From positions 1 to 64,000 of the forward strand of contig UREY01000006.1 in NCBI GenBank assembly GCA_900546915.1: DNA of 64,000 nt, read 5' to 3'. Positions 16,454-24,841 of the stretch are shown here, piece after piece. The notes under the pieces were generated by a model, which saw nothing but the letters and a program-made list of their open reading frames with translations, had not been told where the DNA came from and did not search any database. The stretch's first letter is position 1, and the number at the start of each line of letters is the position of its first letter. The DNA is from an uncultured Eubacteriales bacterium (lineage in GTDB: Bacteria > Bacillota > Clostridia > Oscillospirales > Oscillospiraceae). The translations under genes and the position numbers were made by a program.

Positions 16454-17470
16454 TTAGTATCTTCCCTCCTTCCCGCGATTTTTGTGAAGCCAGTCAGAAA
16501 AGCAAAATATCTGCAGGAAACCGGCGAATAAGATATTACAAAATCCGCTGATTACAGCGACATGGATATATGCCCCCTGATGAAGGAGGTTGAGCTGTGT
16601 TTTCCCTAGAGCATACCCCAGAGATGTGCCTAAGATGGCAACACAGCTGAGTTTGAACAGGAGCTTCCCGAAAAGCGACAAATAGGTCGCACCATACAGG
16701 TGATGTACAACTAAGTATCGATTGCTTTCTCGATACATCATAAATACAGAAAATACAGCACAAAAGATGAGGCCAAAAAACGCAAACAGCATAGAACGGG
16801 AGACAAAATCGTCAAGAAACATTTTAACAATTATTTCCCCAATGCCGAAATGACTATCACTATAAGTTTGAAACTCTACCGTTCTGCCGGTATTTTCTAT
16901 TATATTGCATAACTCGGATAAAATATTGGAATCTGAAATATTTGTATACAGGAGACCTTCCATATCGGTAATATTTAATAGAGGGAAGTAGAAAAAAGAA
17001 TTTCCCTGGAAGGCGGGCGCATATTCCCGATCTATTGTTCCTAGTATTTGATAATCATATACTCCTGGAAATAGCACATCATCCTCTACATAGCTATCGA
17101 GGTTCTTTGACGTATTTTGAATTATGGCAGTTTTCGGATCTTGCCCGGTAAATGAAACATGATATGTTGTCTCAAACCAACCGGCATAATCGATCGCAGC
17201 GATACCAGCGGCAGAAAAGCCTTTGTAAAAGAGCACGGCATGGTGTTTCGATGCCCATGCGGAAAGCGCTTCCTTCATGGAATCAAGTTTTTGATTTTTT
17301 TGAAGGTTGGATTCACTTTCGTAGGAAGACGCATAAACGATCAGTCCAGAAAAACCATCTGTGGCCGAATCAAAATGTGTATTGTATACCATGTAGAAAA
17401 AAAGTGTCGTGAGCATAAAAGTAATAAGCAAAGAAGTGAACGACAACAAAGTACCCTTTCTTCTTCCCAT
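16454..17470 (-). CDS. Second FtsX-like permease, bacteriocin-immunity type
   Basis: The 338-residue protein has an N-terminal helix, an extracytoplasmic domain of about 200 residues and three C-terminal helices, with the YLVVHHLYGAT element shared with its neighbour. It ends one base before the next permease begins, so the two are translated together and probably form a heterodimer powered by the ATPase at 14636-15331. In lactococcin 972-type loci the equivalent protein is usually one longer chain; here it appears split in two. The substrate or protective role is inferred from context. Confidence 0.7.
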   Translation of the reverse strand: MGRRKGTLLSFTSLLITFMLTTLFFYMVYNTHFDSATDGFSGLIVYASSYESESNLQKNQKLDSMKEALSAWASKHHAVLFYKGFSAAGIAAIDYAGWFETTYHVSFTGQDPKTAIIQNTSKNLDSYVEDDVLFPGVYDYQILGTIDREYAPAFQGNSFFYFPLLNITDMEGLLYTNISDSNILSELCNIIENTGRTVEFQTYSDSHFGIGEIIVKMFLDDFVSRSMLFAFFGLIFCAVFSVFMMYRESNRYLVVHHLYGATYLSLFGKLLFKLSCVAILGTSLGYALGKTQLNLLHQGAYIHVAVISGFCNILFAGFLQIFCFSDWLHKNRGKEGRY

Positions 17471-17492
17471 AGCACTTTCCCCCCATTCATAA

Positions 17493-17507
17493 ACTCGTGA
17501 GCCCCAA
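17493..17507 (+). repeat. Inverted repeat, left copy, flanking the secreted-protein gene
   Basis: ACTCGTGAGCCCCAA here is the exact reverse complement of 17986-18000. The two 15-mers bracket the gene at 17546-17971 and sit in the two short gaps on either side of it. The match stops sharply at 15 bases on both sides. Confidence 0.85.
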
Positions 17508-17545
17508 GCGCGTTACATCAATTCCTCATGTAATGAAAATGTGAA

Positions 17546-17971
17546 TTATTTTGTGACCGGCGAAACGCTGACCGGCCAGATTCCTGTTCCGGTGGGGACC
17601 CAATCGAAACCATACCGAAATTGGGTCTTACGGGAATTGGGGATAACGGAGTCCGTATATGTATAGCTTCTGCTCAAGATGCGACCGTCGGAAGGACCGG
17701 TACCCCATGCAGTGTATAGTCTGCCTGTATCTGCTGTAATGTTGCCAAGCAAATCGTAACGCCAGTAGCGGATATAGCCACGAGCGGCATGGCTCCCGTT
17801 TTCTACATATGACGGCTGGCATTGTACATAGCCATAATAGTAGAGGGACATATCGTCATGGCTGTTGGTAGCGTAGTTTGGGGACGAAGAGGCCGCTAAT
17901 GCGGTTGCGGCGCCAGTCAGCAGAAGGACAACGAGCAGACAGGACATGAATGCGGCAAACTTTTTGTTCAT
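17546..17971 (-). CDS. Small secreted protein, possibly lactococcin 972-like
   Basis: The 141-residue precursor has a clear signal peptide: positively charged start, a hydrophobic core around residues 9-24, and likely cleavage after ALA near residue 27. The mature part is rich in Tyr, Trp, Ser and Gly and has one Cys (LYYYGYVQCQPSY, RYWRYDLLG, FRYGFDWVP). An aromatic-rich secreted peptide next to a split seven-helix permease and a MacB-type ATPase is the layout of lactococcin 972-type bacteriocin loci. It is longer than the classical 91-residue precursor and I see no decisive motif. It could also be a cell-wall sensor for the adjacent sigma/anti-sigma pair. The ribosome binding site AAAGGAGG is strong. 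Confidence 0.6.
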   Translation of the reverse strand: MNKKFAAFMSCLLVVLLLTGAATALAASSSPNYATNSHDDMSLYYYGYVQCQPSYVENGSHAARGYIRYWRYDLLGNITADTGRLYTAWGTGPSDGRILSRSYTYTDSVIPNSRKTQFRYGFDWVPTGTGIWPVSVSPVTK

Positions 17972-17985
17972 AAATCCTCCTTTCT

Positions 17986-18000
17986 TTGGGGCTCACGAGT
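17986..18000 (-). repeat. Inverted repeat, right copy, flanking the secreted-protein gene
   Basis: This is the exact reverse complement of 17493-17507. On the coding strand it lies directly upstream of the ribosome binding site of the secreted-protein gene, so pairing of the two copies in the mRNA would draw the initiation region into a stem. Confidence 0.85.
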
Positions 18001-18013
18001 GCTTGGGAACGGG

Positions 18014-18904
18014 TCAGAAGAATTTGCGGCTGCTTTTTGGATGAGCCGGGAGCATGCTGCAACCGGAAAACAATGCGGCATACCAAAAGACCATGACGGC
18101 AATGATCCAAGCAAAATCACGAATCGGGAAAAAGGAAATTGTGGTAAAGCCCTTGATACAGATATACGCACATAGATACGACAGAGGAATCCCTCCGACG
18201 TTGCGCAGGACCACAAAGACGCCGCTCCGTTTGCGAAAAACCATCAGCAGGATGCCGAAGATCAGTACAAGGGCTGCAGAAATAATAGCCAGATAGCTTA
18301 AAGAAAGAGAGGCTAGGGAACGCTTGCCGGCAAAATCGGTTTTTATATTGCTCCAAATAATCGTATTGTCGTCATGTGGGTCTGCCGAACAATAAAAGAC
18401 CATGTTTGCATCTGCCGGGATGCGATAGCATGGAGCGTCTTTGCCGAGAAATCGATCTAAAATAGAACTCCATGCCATAATATCAACATAAACATTTCCG
18501 TCAATATCGACATACCGCGTGGCTTTGTAAGAAGTGATGCCGTCGTGAAATATGATGATTGCATCCCGATCTGAATATTCTACAACTTGAAATAAGTCTT
18601 CTGTATTTGGGAGGTATTGCGGCGAAGAGAGAAAGGAAAAAACGGACAGTAAAATGACCGCCAGGATTGCAGTCGCCAATACAGCGGTTAAGCATTTTTT
18701 CTTTTTCAAATCTCGACGGATGCGGGCAAGCGGCTTCAGGTCGTATTGCGGAACCGGAACTTGTTTTTTCATGGCCTGCAATTCAGTGGAACAAGAGCGG
18801 CAATGCGCCAAATGTTTTTCGACCACCTGTGCCGTAGCATGGCTTGCCATTTCTTCGGCATAAAGCGGTAACAGATCTTTTATGATTTCACATGGAAGGT
18901 CCAT
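18014..18904 (-). CDS. Zinc-finger anti-sigma factor with membrane segments
   Basis: The 296-residue protein starts with a cytoplasmic anti-sigma zinc-finger domain with the H-x3-C-x2-C pattern (H31, C35, C38 in HLAHCRSC). A membrane helix follows at about residues 73-92, then an extracytoplasmic domain of about 100 residues and about four C-terminal helices. Its start overlaps the sigma-factor gene by 25 bases, the usual arrangement for an ECF sigma factor and its membrane-bound inhibitor. It should hold the sigma factor until an envelope signal arrives. The extra C-terminal helices are more than most such factors have and may themselves sense a ligand. Confidence 0.85.
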   Translation of the reverse strand: MDLPCEIIKDLLPLYAEEMASHATAQVVEKHLAHCRSCSTELQAMKKQVPVPQYDLKPLARIRRDLKKKKCLTAVLATAILAVILLSVFSFLSSPQYLPNTEDLFQVVEYSDRDAIIIFHDGITSYKATRYVDIDGNVYVDIMAWSSILDRFLGKDAPCYRIPADANMVFYCSADPHDDNTIIWSNIKTDFAGKRSLASLSLSYLAIISAALVLIFGILLMVFRKRSGVFVVLRNVGGIPLSYLCAYICIKGFTTISFFPIRDFAWIIAVMVFWYAALFSGCSMLPAHPKSSRKFF

Positions 18905-19392
18905 TCATCATCCTCCATTCGTTTCTGGATTTTTGCTTTTGCTCTGTGGTAAGTAACACATGCCCAGTTATCGCTTTTTTGGAATATCCGGCCGATTTGC
19001 TGAAAGCTCAGGTCGCAAAAGGTCCGCAGGTAGAAAACTTCTTTATACGGCTCGTTCAAAGCGTGCACAATTGCGTAGATCTGCGCTGCTGTTTCAGATT
19101 GCGTAAACGCCTGCTCCATATCAAACGGGTCGGCAACGGCAATCTCATCAATGGGAACATCGCGATTTGATTTCTTTTCCAGGTAATGCAGATAACTATT
19201 TTTGGCAATCTGACATAGCCAAACCCGAATGTCACATTTTCCCTCAAATTGGTCCATTGCAGCCATAGCCTTCATGAAAGTTTCGCTGGTGATATCTTCA
19301 GCAATGACCTCGTTTTTTGATAGTTTTAAAGCAAATAGATACACGTCGCCAAAGTACAGCTTGTATACTTCCTCCAGATTTGCGTCACCCAT
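18880..19392 (-). CDS. ECF-type RNA polymerase sigma factor
   Basis: The 170-residue protein has the two ECF domains. Region 2 is near residues 9-75 (VYLFALKLSKNEVIAEDITSE, shortened here, and FMKAMAAMDQFEGKCDIRVWL). Region 4 is near 105-160 (EPYKEVFYLRTFCDLSFQQIG). It should direct RNA polymerase to envelope-stress-type promoters, probably including its own island. The overlap with the anti-sigma gene downstream gives fixed stoichiometry. It is the first gene of the minus-strand cassette, and a promoter with a leader of about 220 bases is visible upstream at 19618-19646. Confidence 0.9.
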   Translation of the reverse strand: MGDANLEEVYKLYFGDVYLFALKLSKNEVIAEDITSETFMKAMAAMDQFEGKCDIRVWLCQIAKNSYLHYLEKKSNRDVPIDEIAVADPFDMEQAFTQSETAAQIYAIVHALNEPYKEVFYLRTFCDLSFQQIGRIFQKSDNWACVTYHRAKAKIQKRMEDDEWTFHVKS

Positions 19393-20045
19393 GACTCATC
19401 TCCTTCCTCTACTATATAAGACCGGTGAGGCTTTCAAATCTTACAGAGGGAAAAATTTTTCTTTTTCCATGCGCAAAAGCGTCGCTCTCCCCCATGCGCC
19501 GGTTGATCCGTCGGATGGGCATAGCTGCGTCCGGATTTGTTAGAATGCAACGGAATCACACCCTGCTTGCCGCAGTGCTTTGCCGGATACCGGTAAGCTG
19601 CAGCAATTTTCTTTTTTATTATACCACTTGCTTGCGGTATTGTCATGTTTTGGAAAGGACCCGTCATGGTGTCGGCCGGTTTTTCCGTTTTTTCCATGCC
19701 GTATCTCGCGGCCGACCATACAAGCAGGGTTTCCCCCATCCAGATCCCCGCACTGCGGCAAGGGGGGTGGATGGAAGCTTCGCGTATTTCCATCAGCGGG
19801 CCCCTATGAGACTGCCGAAGAAAACAGCGCAAACGGAAAACACCCTGGGGTGCTTCCCACTTGCGCTGATTCCAAGATCGAATATTAGATAACGGCTGCT
19901 TTTACGGTTGTGTGGACATCAGATGACGTGCGTTTCTCTGCTCCGGATCTTTTTGGCTTGAGCCCCCTGCTGTCCGGGCTTTATCTGGGCCGGGTCCGTG
20001 ACTTTGCAGCCGAAGGGCTGTGGGGTTTACCCACGGAGGAAGCCG
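19393..20045. other. Non-coding gap between the sigma island and dapA
   Basis: I see no convincing gene in these 650 bases. They hold a minus-strand promoter (19618-19646), a leader towards the sigma-factor gene, and a closed hairpin (CAGCGCAA at 19825-19832 with its complement at 19861-19868) that has no T run. Open frames on both strands here lack family signatures and good ribosome binding sites. Confidence 0.55.
19618..19646 (-). promoter_or_regulatory. Promoter reading towards the ECF sigma-factor gene
   Basis: Reading leftward, ATGACA (19646-19641) and a perfect TATAAT (19623-19618) are 17 bases apart. A transcript from here would have a leader of about 220 bases. It is a housekeeping-type promoter and would give basal expression. 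Confidence 0.5.
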
Positions 20046-20969
20046 TTACCCGTGTTCCGGCTCCGGGCCTGGGCCGGAGCTGCTTCCGGGGGTCCCGGAG
20101 GGAGCGCCCACCAAGCGCCGCAGCAGCTCCAGATGCTCCGGCGTCGGGTCCGTAAGAGGCAGGCGGCAATGGCCCACGTCCAGTCCGGCCAGGCGCAGGG
20201 CGGCCTTGACGGGGATGGGGTTGACCTCGCAGAACAAAGCGTCGATGATGGGCATCAGGGCGGCTTGGAGATTGGCGGCTTCCCGGTACCGTCCGGCCAG
20301 GCACAGCCCGGTGAGCCGGACCACGGTTTCGGGGTAGAGATTGGACAGCACGGAGATGACCCCCAGACCGCCCAGGGCCATGACGGGGACCGTCTGATCG
20401 TCGTTGCCGGACCAGATGAAAAACTCCGGACCGCAGGCCTGCCGGATGCGGGCGATTTTTCCCACGTCTCCTCCGGCCTCTTTCACGCCGCAAAAGTTGG
20501 GATGGGCGGCCAGGGCCCGGTATACGGAGACGGGAATGTCCACCCCGGTGCGGGACGGGACGTTATAGGCGATGCAGGGGATATGGACCTGATCGGCAAT
20601 GGCGGTGTAGTGGGCGATGAGCCCGGCTTCTGTGGCCTTGTTGTAATAGGGGCTTACCAGCAGCAGGCCGTCGGCGCCCAGCTTTTCCGCCTCCTTGCTG
20701 AGCGTGACGGCGTGAGCCGTGTGGTTGGAGCCGGTGCCTGCGATGACCTTGCACCGGCCCCGGACATAGTCCACCGTGTGGCCGATGAGGTCCAGCCGCT
20801 CCGTGTCGCTCATGGTGGCGGACTCTCCGGTGGTTCCGCAGACCACCAGGGCGGCAATTCCGGCTTTCATCTGCCGGTCCAGCAGCTGATCGTATGCTTC
20901 CGTATGGACGAAATCCAGCCGGAAGGGCGTGACCAGGGCGGTACATGCGCCTTGGAACAGTGGCTTCAT
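20046..20969 (-). CDS. dapA: 4-hydroxy-tetrahydrodipicolinate synthase
   Basis: The 307-residue TIM-barrel enzyme condenses pyruvate with aspartate semialdehyde, the first committed step to diaminopimelate and lysine. The Schiff-base lysine is Lys163 (CGVKEAGG). The proton-relay residues Thr46/47 (GTTGES), Tyr109 (SPYYN) and Tyr135 ([10 protein letters not shown]), and Arg140, are in place. The last 20 or so residues are a Gly/Ser/Pro-rich tail beyond the normal family end (about 295), which is unusual and probably disordered. It is a single gene divergent from queA, with a GGAGGG ribosome binding site. Some related aldolases of the NAL/DHDPS family use other substrates, but the residue set supports dapA. 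Confidence 0.92.
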   Translation of the reverse strand: MKPLFQGACTALVTPFRLDFVHTEAYDQLLDRQMKAGIAALVVCGTTGESATMSDTERLDLIGHTVDYVRGRCKVIAGTGSNHTAHAVTLSKEAEKLGADGLLLVSPYYNKATEAGLIAHYTAIADQVHIPCIAYNVPSRTGVDIPVSVYRALAAHPNFCGVKEAGGDVGKIARIRQACGPEFFIWSGNDDQTVPVMALGGLGVISVLSNLYPETVVRLTGLCLAGRYREAANLQAALMPIIDALFCEVNPIPVKAALRLAGLDVGHCRLPLTDPTPEHLELLRRLVGAPSGTPGSSSGPGPEPEHG

Positions 20970-21021
20970 TCAGAATCCCTCCTTCAGCTTATTGTATGCC
21001 GGCCGGGGCCGGTTTTGTCAG

Positions 21022-21050
21022 TTGCAAAGGAGCCGGGTTTGTACTATAAT
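21022..21050 (+). promoter_or_regulatory. Promoter of the queA-tgt unit
   Basis: TTGCAA at 21022-21027 and a perfect TATAAT at 21045-21050 lie 17 bases apart, 46 bases before the queA ATG. Confidence 0.75.
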
Positions 21051-21095
21051 ACCCGAAGACTTGCAAATATCCCCGGAGCTGAGGGAGGCTTTTTT

Positions 21096-22118
21096 ATGAA
21101 GACCCACGATTTTTGGTATGATTTGCCGGAGGAGCTGATTGCGCAGACGCCCCTGGAGCGCCGGGACGGCTCCCGGCTTCTGGTTCTGGACCGGGAAAGC
21201 GGCGCCATGGAGCACCGGCATTTTTATGATATTGCAGATTATCTGAACCCCGGAGACTGCCTGGTGATGAACGACTCCCGGGTGCTGCCGGCCCGTCTGC
21301 TGGGGCGGCGGCCCACAGGCGGCGCGGTGGAGGTGCTGCTGCTGCGGGACCTGGGCGGCGGCGCCTGGGAGTGCCTGGTGAAGCCGGGCCGGAAGATGCA
21401 GGCGGGCCAGGATGTGGAATTTGGAGACGGCGCGCTCACCGCCACGGTGGCTCAGGTGCGGCCGGACGGCAACCGGGTGGTGCAGTTTCACTACCAGGGG
21501 ATTTTTCTGGAGATTCTGGAGCGCCTGGGCAAGATGCCCCTGCCGCCTTATATCAAGGAGGAGCTTCGGGATCAGGAGCGGTATCAGACGGTTTACTCCC
21601 GGGAGGCGGGCTCCGCCGCCGCGCCCACTGCCGGTCTGCATTTTACCCGGGAGCTTCTGGAGAAGATCCGGGAGAAGGGGGTGTCCGAGGCGTTTGTGAC
21701 CCTCCATGTGGGCCTGGGCACCTTCCGGCCGGTGAAGGCCGAGGAGATTGCCGACCATCACATGCACAGCGAGCTGTGTATGATGACCGAACAGACGGCG
21801 GAGCTGCTCAATGAGACCCGGCGGCGGGGCGGCAGAATCATCTGCGTCGGCACCACCTCCTGCCGGACTCTGGAATCTCTGGCGGCGGAGGACGGCAGCT
21901 TTTCCGCCCGGAGCCGGTGGACCGACATTTTTATCTATCCGGGGTACCGCTTCCGGGCCATGGACGGCCTGATCACCAACTTTCACCTGCCGGAGAGCAC
22001 CCTGGTGATGCTGGTCTCCGCATTTGCCGGTCGGGAGCACATCCTGCAGGCCTATGCCGAAGCGGTGCGGCAGCGCTACCGGTTTTTCAGCTTTGGAGAT
22101 GCCATGCTGATCCGGTGA
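21096..22118 (+). CDS. queA: S-adenosylmethionine:tRNA ribosyltransferase-isomerase
   Basis: The 340-residue enzyme transfers and isomerises the ribosyl part of S-adenosylmethionine onto 7-aminomethyl-7-deazaguanine in tRNA, forming epoxyqueuosine. The N-terminal [31 protein letters not shown], the central TAGLHFT and VGLGTFRPV, and the C-terminal [20 protein letters not shown] are hallmarks of QueA. Length matches Bacillus QueA (342). The ATG at 21096 follows GAGGGAGG and the 21022 promoter. The frame is open for another kilobase upstream across dapA, which is an antisense artefact. tgt follows 137 bases downstream, so two consecutive queuosine steps are encoded together. Confidence 0.96.
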   Translation: MKTHDFWYDLPEELIAQTPLERRDGSRLLVLDRESGAMEHRHFYDIADYLNPGDCLVMNDSRVLPARLLGRRPTGGAVEVLLLRDLGGGAWECLVKPGRKMQAGQDVEFGDGALTATVAQVRPDGNRVVQFHYQGIFLEILERLGKMPLPPYIKEELRDQERYQTVYSREAGSAAAPTAGLHFTRELLEKIREKGVSEAFVTLHVGLGTFRPVKAEEIADHHMHSELCMMTEQTAELLNETRRRGGRIICVGTTSCRTLESLAAEDGSFSARSRWTDIFIYPGYRFRAMDGLITNFHLPESTLVMLVSAFAGREHILQAYAEAVRQRYRFFSFGDAMLIR

Positions 22119-22255
22119 GGGCCTCGGTCAGGGGAAAAACCAAAAAGCAAAGTATGTATGTGCGGTACCGCGCCGGCTGGGAGAAGCCGGAATGATTTTT
22201 TGGCAGGCCGCGCCTCCGGGGAGGGAGGCGGCTGCAGCAATCTGGGAGGAATCGT

Positions 22256-23386
22256 ATGTTTGAATTGCTGAAAACAGAGGGCAAGGCCCGGCGGGGCGTG
22301 TTTACCTGCGCCCACGGCACGGTCCAGACGCCGGTTTTTATGAATGTGGGCACCCAGGGCGCCATTAAAGGAGCCCTCAGCGCCAAGGATTTGCAGGACA
22401 TCGGCTGCCAGGTGGAGCTCTCCAACACCTATCACCTGCACCTGCGCCCCGGGGACCGGGTGGTGCGGCAGCTGGGGGGCTTGCACAAATTCATGACCTG
22501 GAACGGGCCGATTCTGACGGACTCCGGGGGATTTCAGGTGTTCTCCCTGGCCTCTCTCCGGAAGATCAAAGAGGAGGGCGTTTATTTTTCGTCCCACATC
22601 GACGGCCGCCGGATTTTTATGGGGCCGGAGGAGAGCATGCAGATTCAGTCCAACCTGGGCTCGGATGTGTGCATGGCCTTTGACGAGTGCATTGAGAATC
22701 CGGCCCCCCGGGACTATGTCCAGGCCAGCGTGGACCGGACTTACCGCTGGCTCCAGCGCTGCAAGGCGGAGAACAGCCGCCTGAACGCCCTGCCGGACAC
22801 CGTCAATCCCCACCAAATGCTCTGGGGCATCAACCAGGGCGGAACCTACCGGGACATTCGGGTGGCGCATATGCAACGCATTGCGGAGCTGGATTTGCCG
22901 GGCTATGCCATCGGCGGCCTGGCGGTGGGGGAGAGCACGCAGGAGATGTACGACATCATCGAGGCGGTGGAGCCCCATATGCCCCGGGAGAAAACCCGGT
23001 ATTTAATGGGGGTGGGCACGCCCGGCAACATCATCGAGGCCGTAGCCCGGGGGATTGATTTCTTCGACTGCGTCATGCCCGCCCGAAATGCCCGCCACGC
23101 CCGGCTCTTCACCTGGGAGGGCGCCGTCAATCTGAAAAACGCCAAGTATGAGACGGATGCCGGACCCTTGGACCCCCAATGCGATTGCCCGGTGTGCCGC
23201 CGCTACTCCCGGGCCTATTTGCGCCATCTGTTCCAGGCCGGCGAGATGCTGGCCATGCGGCTGTGCGTGATGCACAATCTATACTTCTATAACCGTCTCA
23301 TGCAGCGAATTCGGGATGCCTTGGATGCGGGATGCTTTGCCCAATTCCGGGAGGAATATTCTGACCGGTTAAGTCGGCGAATTTGA
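22256..23386 (+). CDS. tgt: tRNA-guanine transglycosylase
   Basis: The 376-residue enzyme exchanges the wobble guanine of GUN-anticodon tRNAs for the 7-deazaguanine precursor preQ1 by a covalent mechanism. The general acid/base Asp89 (LTDSGGFQ), the nucleophile Asp271 (FFDCVMPARNARHA) and the zinc site C309, C311, C314 and H340 (CDCPVCRRY and CVMHN) are all visible. Length is normal for the bacterial enzyme. It follows queA on the same strand and precedes yajC, an order widely conserved in Firmicutes. The ATG has GGGAGG upstream. The 137-base gap to queA holds a small hairpin (CCGGCT/AGCCGG near 22168) with a T run and may partly terminate. Confidence 0.97.
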   Translation: MFELLKTEGKARRGVFTCAHGTVQTPVFMNVGTQGAIKGALSAKDLQDIGCQVELSNTYHLHLRPGDRVVRQLGGLHKFMTWNGPILTDSGGFQVFSLASLRKIKEEGVYFSSHIDGRRIFMGPEESMQIQSNLGSDVCMAFDECIENPAPRDYVQASVDRTYRWLQRCKAENSRLNALPDTVNPHQMLWGINQGGTYRDIRVAHMQRIAELDLPGYAIGGLAVGESTQEMYDIIEAVEPHMPREKTRYLMGVGTPGNIIEAVARGIDFFDCVMPARNARHARLFTWEGAVNLKNAKYETDAGPLDPQCDCPVCRRYSRAYLRHLFQAGEMLAMRLCVMHNLYFYNRLMQRIRDALDAGCFAQFREEYSDRLSRRI

Positions 23387-23395
23387 AAATACCGC

Positions 23396-23423
23396 TTGCA
23401 AATCCCGCTTGGGATGGTATAAT
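23396..23423 (+). promoter_or_regulatory. Promoter of yajC
   Basis: TTGCAA at 23396-23401 and TATAAT at 23418-23423 lie 16 bases apart, starting within ten bases of the tgt stop codon. It allows yajC expression apart from the queuosine genes. Confidence 0.6.
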
Positions 23424-23452
23424 GATGGGGAATAAAATACGGAGGAATTGCA

Positions 23453-23830
23453 ATGCACTTATTTTTGGAAACCACGTCGGCAGGCGGCGGGATGGGAAGT
23501 ATGATTATCATGATGGTGGCCGTTGTGGCCGTCATGTACTTTCTCATGATTCGCCCGGAGAACAAGAAGAAAAAGGAAGCCGAGCAGATGCGCAGCGCCG
23601 TCAAGGTGGGCGATAAGATCATCACCATCGGCGGTGTGGTAGGCGTGGTATGCGCCGTAAAGGACGACAAGATTGTCATTGAGACCAGCGCGGACCGGGT
23701 TCGGGTGGAGTTTGCCAAATGGGCGATTTCTTCCAACGAGACCGCGAACGAGGCGGCGAAGGCTGCAGCCGAGAAGGCCGCTGCGGCCAGAAAGCGCGCC
23801 AAGGAGGAGAAGAAAGCCTCCAAGGGCTGA
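23453..23830 (+). CDS. yajC: Preprotein translocase accessory subunit YajC
   Basis: The 125-residue protein has one membrane helix (about residues 15-34, MIIMMVAVVAVMYFLMIRP) and the typical RPENKKKKE basic step. The cytoplasmic domain has MRSAVKVGDKIITIGGVVG, the signature of the family, and ends in an Ala/Lys/Glu-rich tail. YajC associates with SecDF and the SecYEG channel and helps protein export. The position after tgt is conserved. The start has a GGAGGAATT ribosome binding site. secD and secF, often next in other genomes, are not here; a terminator-like hairpin follows. Confidence 0.94.
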   Translation: MHLFLETTSAGGGMGSMIIMMVAVVAVMYFLMIRPENKKKKEAEQMRSAVKVGDKIITIGGVVGVVCAVKDDKIVIETSADRVRVEFAKWAISSNETANEAAKAAAEKAAAARKRAKEEKKASKG

Positions 23831-23852
23831 TCCATTGCCCCGGAGGGAGCCT

Positions 23853-23882
23853 GCCGGTGTTTCTGCTTGCGGAAACACCGGC
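23853..23882 (+). terminator. Hairpin after yajC
   Basis: GCCGGTGTTTC at 23853-23863 pairs with GAAACACCGGC at 23872-23882, followed by ATTTGTAT. The T tail is weak but the stem is perfect. Confidence 0.55.
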
Positions 23883-23989
23883 ATTTGTATGAGATTTTAC
23901 AGCTGTTTTACGAAACGGCTGCAGAATTTATCTTAGAATGTAGTATAATAGGGTTAGCCGGTAGAGACGGAGAAAGGCGGCGTTGCTTC

Positions 23990-24841
23990 ATGCCATCAAA
24001 TTACGCACACCATCACTTCGGACAGCGGGTCTGGCGGGGGATGCCCCCCTGGATGCGCCGGTATGTCCAGGCGGACCGGACGTTGTATGAAATCGGACAG
24101 CACGGACCGGATATCTTGTTTTATTATGGAGCGCTCCGGTCCAATCCGGTCAGCGCCGTAGGCTACGAAACCCATGAGAAGCAGGGAAGGGAGTTCTTCT
24201 CCCACGGGGCGCGGGCATGGCAGGAAGCAGGCCGACCGCCTGCCATGCTGTCGTACCTGCTGGGCGTGGTGTGTCACTTCACCCTGGACGCGGCATGCCA
24301 CGGCTATGTGGAGAAAAAGATGCAGGTCAGCGGCCGGAGCCACACGGAGATTGAGACGGAGTTCGACCGCTATCTCCTGGAGGCCGATGGATGGGATCCC
24401 CTTCGCCACCGGCTGACCGGGCACATTCGGCCCAGCAATGCCCGGGTTTCCATGATTGCGCCGGTCTATCCGCCGGTCAAGCCGGAGGAGGTCCTGCACG
24501 CGCTGTGGGCGATGAAATGCTACGACGGCTTGCTGACGGGGCCCAGCCGGTGTAAAAGGGGCCTGATTGACCTGGGGCTGAAGCTGACCGAAAACGGCGA
24601 GATGCACAGTCTGATGATTCCCCGGGAGCCGAGTCCCGCCTGCGCCGACAGCAACCTCAGATTAAAAAAGCTTCTTGACCGGGCTGTCCCGGAGGCCCGA
24701 AGGGCCATAGAGAGCTTTTTGGCATTTTGCAGGGAGGGCACGCCCCTTCCCCCTTCCTTTGACCGGACCTTCGGCGCCGGAGCGGGTTGGCAGAGCATAC
24801 CCGTGCTGCCCTATGAACAGGAGGTTGGCTATGAAGTTTAA
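23990..24841 (+). CDS. Zinc-dependent phospholipase C family protein
   Basis: The 283-residue protein fits the clostridial zinc-dependent phospholipase C/S1-P1-like superfamily. It opens with MPSNYAHHHFG and has QHGPDILFYYG, THEKQGREFF and VVCHFTLDAACHG, so His and Asp residues lie in the order expected for metal coordination. No signal peptide is present, so this subgroup is probably cytoplasmic and may act on something other than phospholipid. The ATG at 23990 follows GAGAAAGG, and a TATAAT box lies at 23944-23949. Its 3' end overlaps the MFS transporter gene by 11 bases, so the two are coupled. Confidence 0.78.
   Translation: MPSNYAHHHFGQRVWRGMPPWMRRYVQADRTLYEIGQHGPDILFYYGALRSNPVSAVGYETHEKQGREFFSHGARAWQEAGRPPAMLSYLLGVVCHFTLDAACHGYVEKKMQVSGRSHTEIETEFDRYLLEADGWDPLRHRLTGHIRPSNARVSMIAPVYPPVKPEEVLHALWAMKCYDGLLTGPSRCKRGLIDLGLKLTENGEMHSLMIPREPSPACADSNLRLKKLLDRAVPEARRAIESFLAFCREGTPLPPSFDRTFGAGAGWQSIPVLPYEQEVGYEV

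Noticed and set aside
19434..19832. Minus-strand frame of about 130 residues upstream of the sigma factor
   Set aside because: No family signature or ribosome binding site; it overlaps the leader and promoter of the sigma-factor gene.
19998..21095. N-terminal extension of queA by about 366 residues
   Set aside because: The extension is antisense to dapA; queA has its own promoter, ribosome binding site and family-typical start at 21096.
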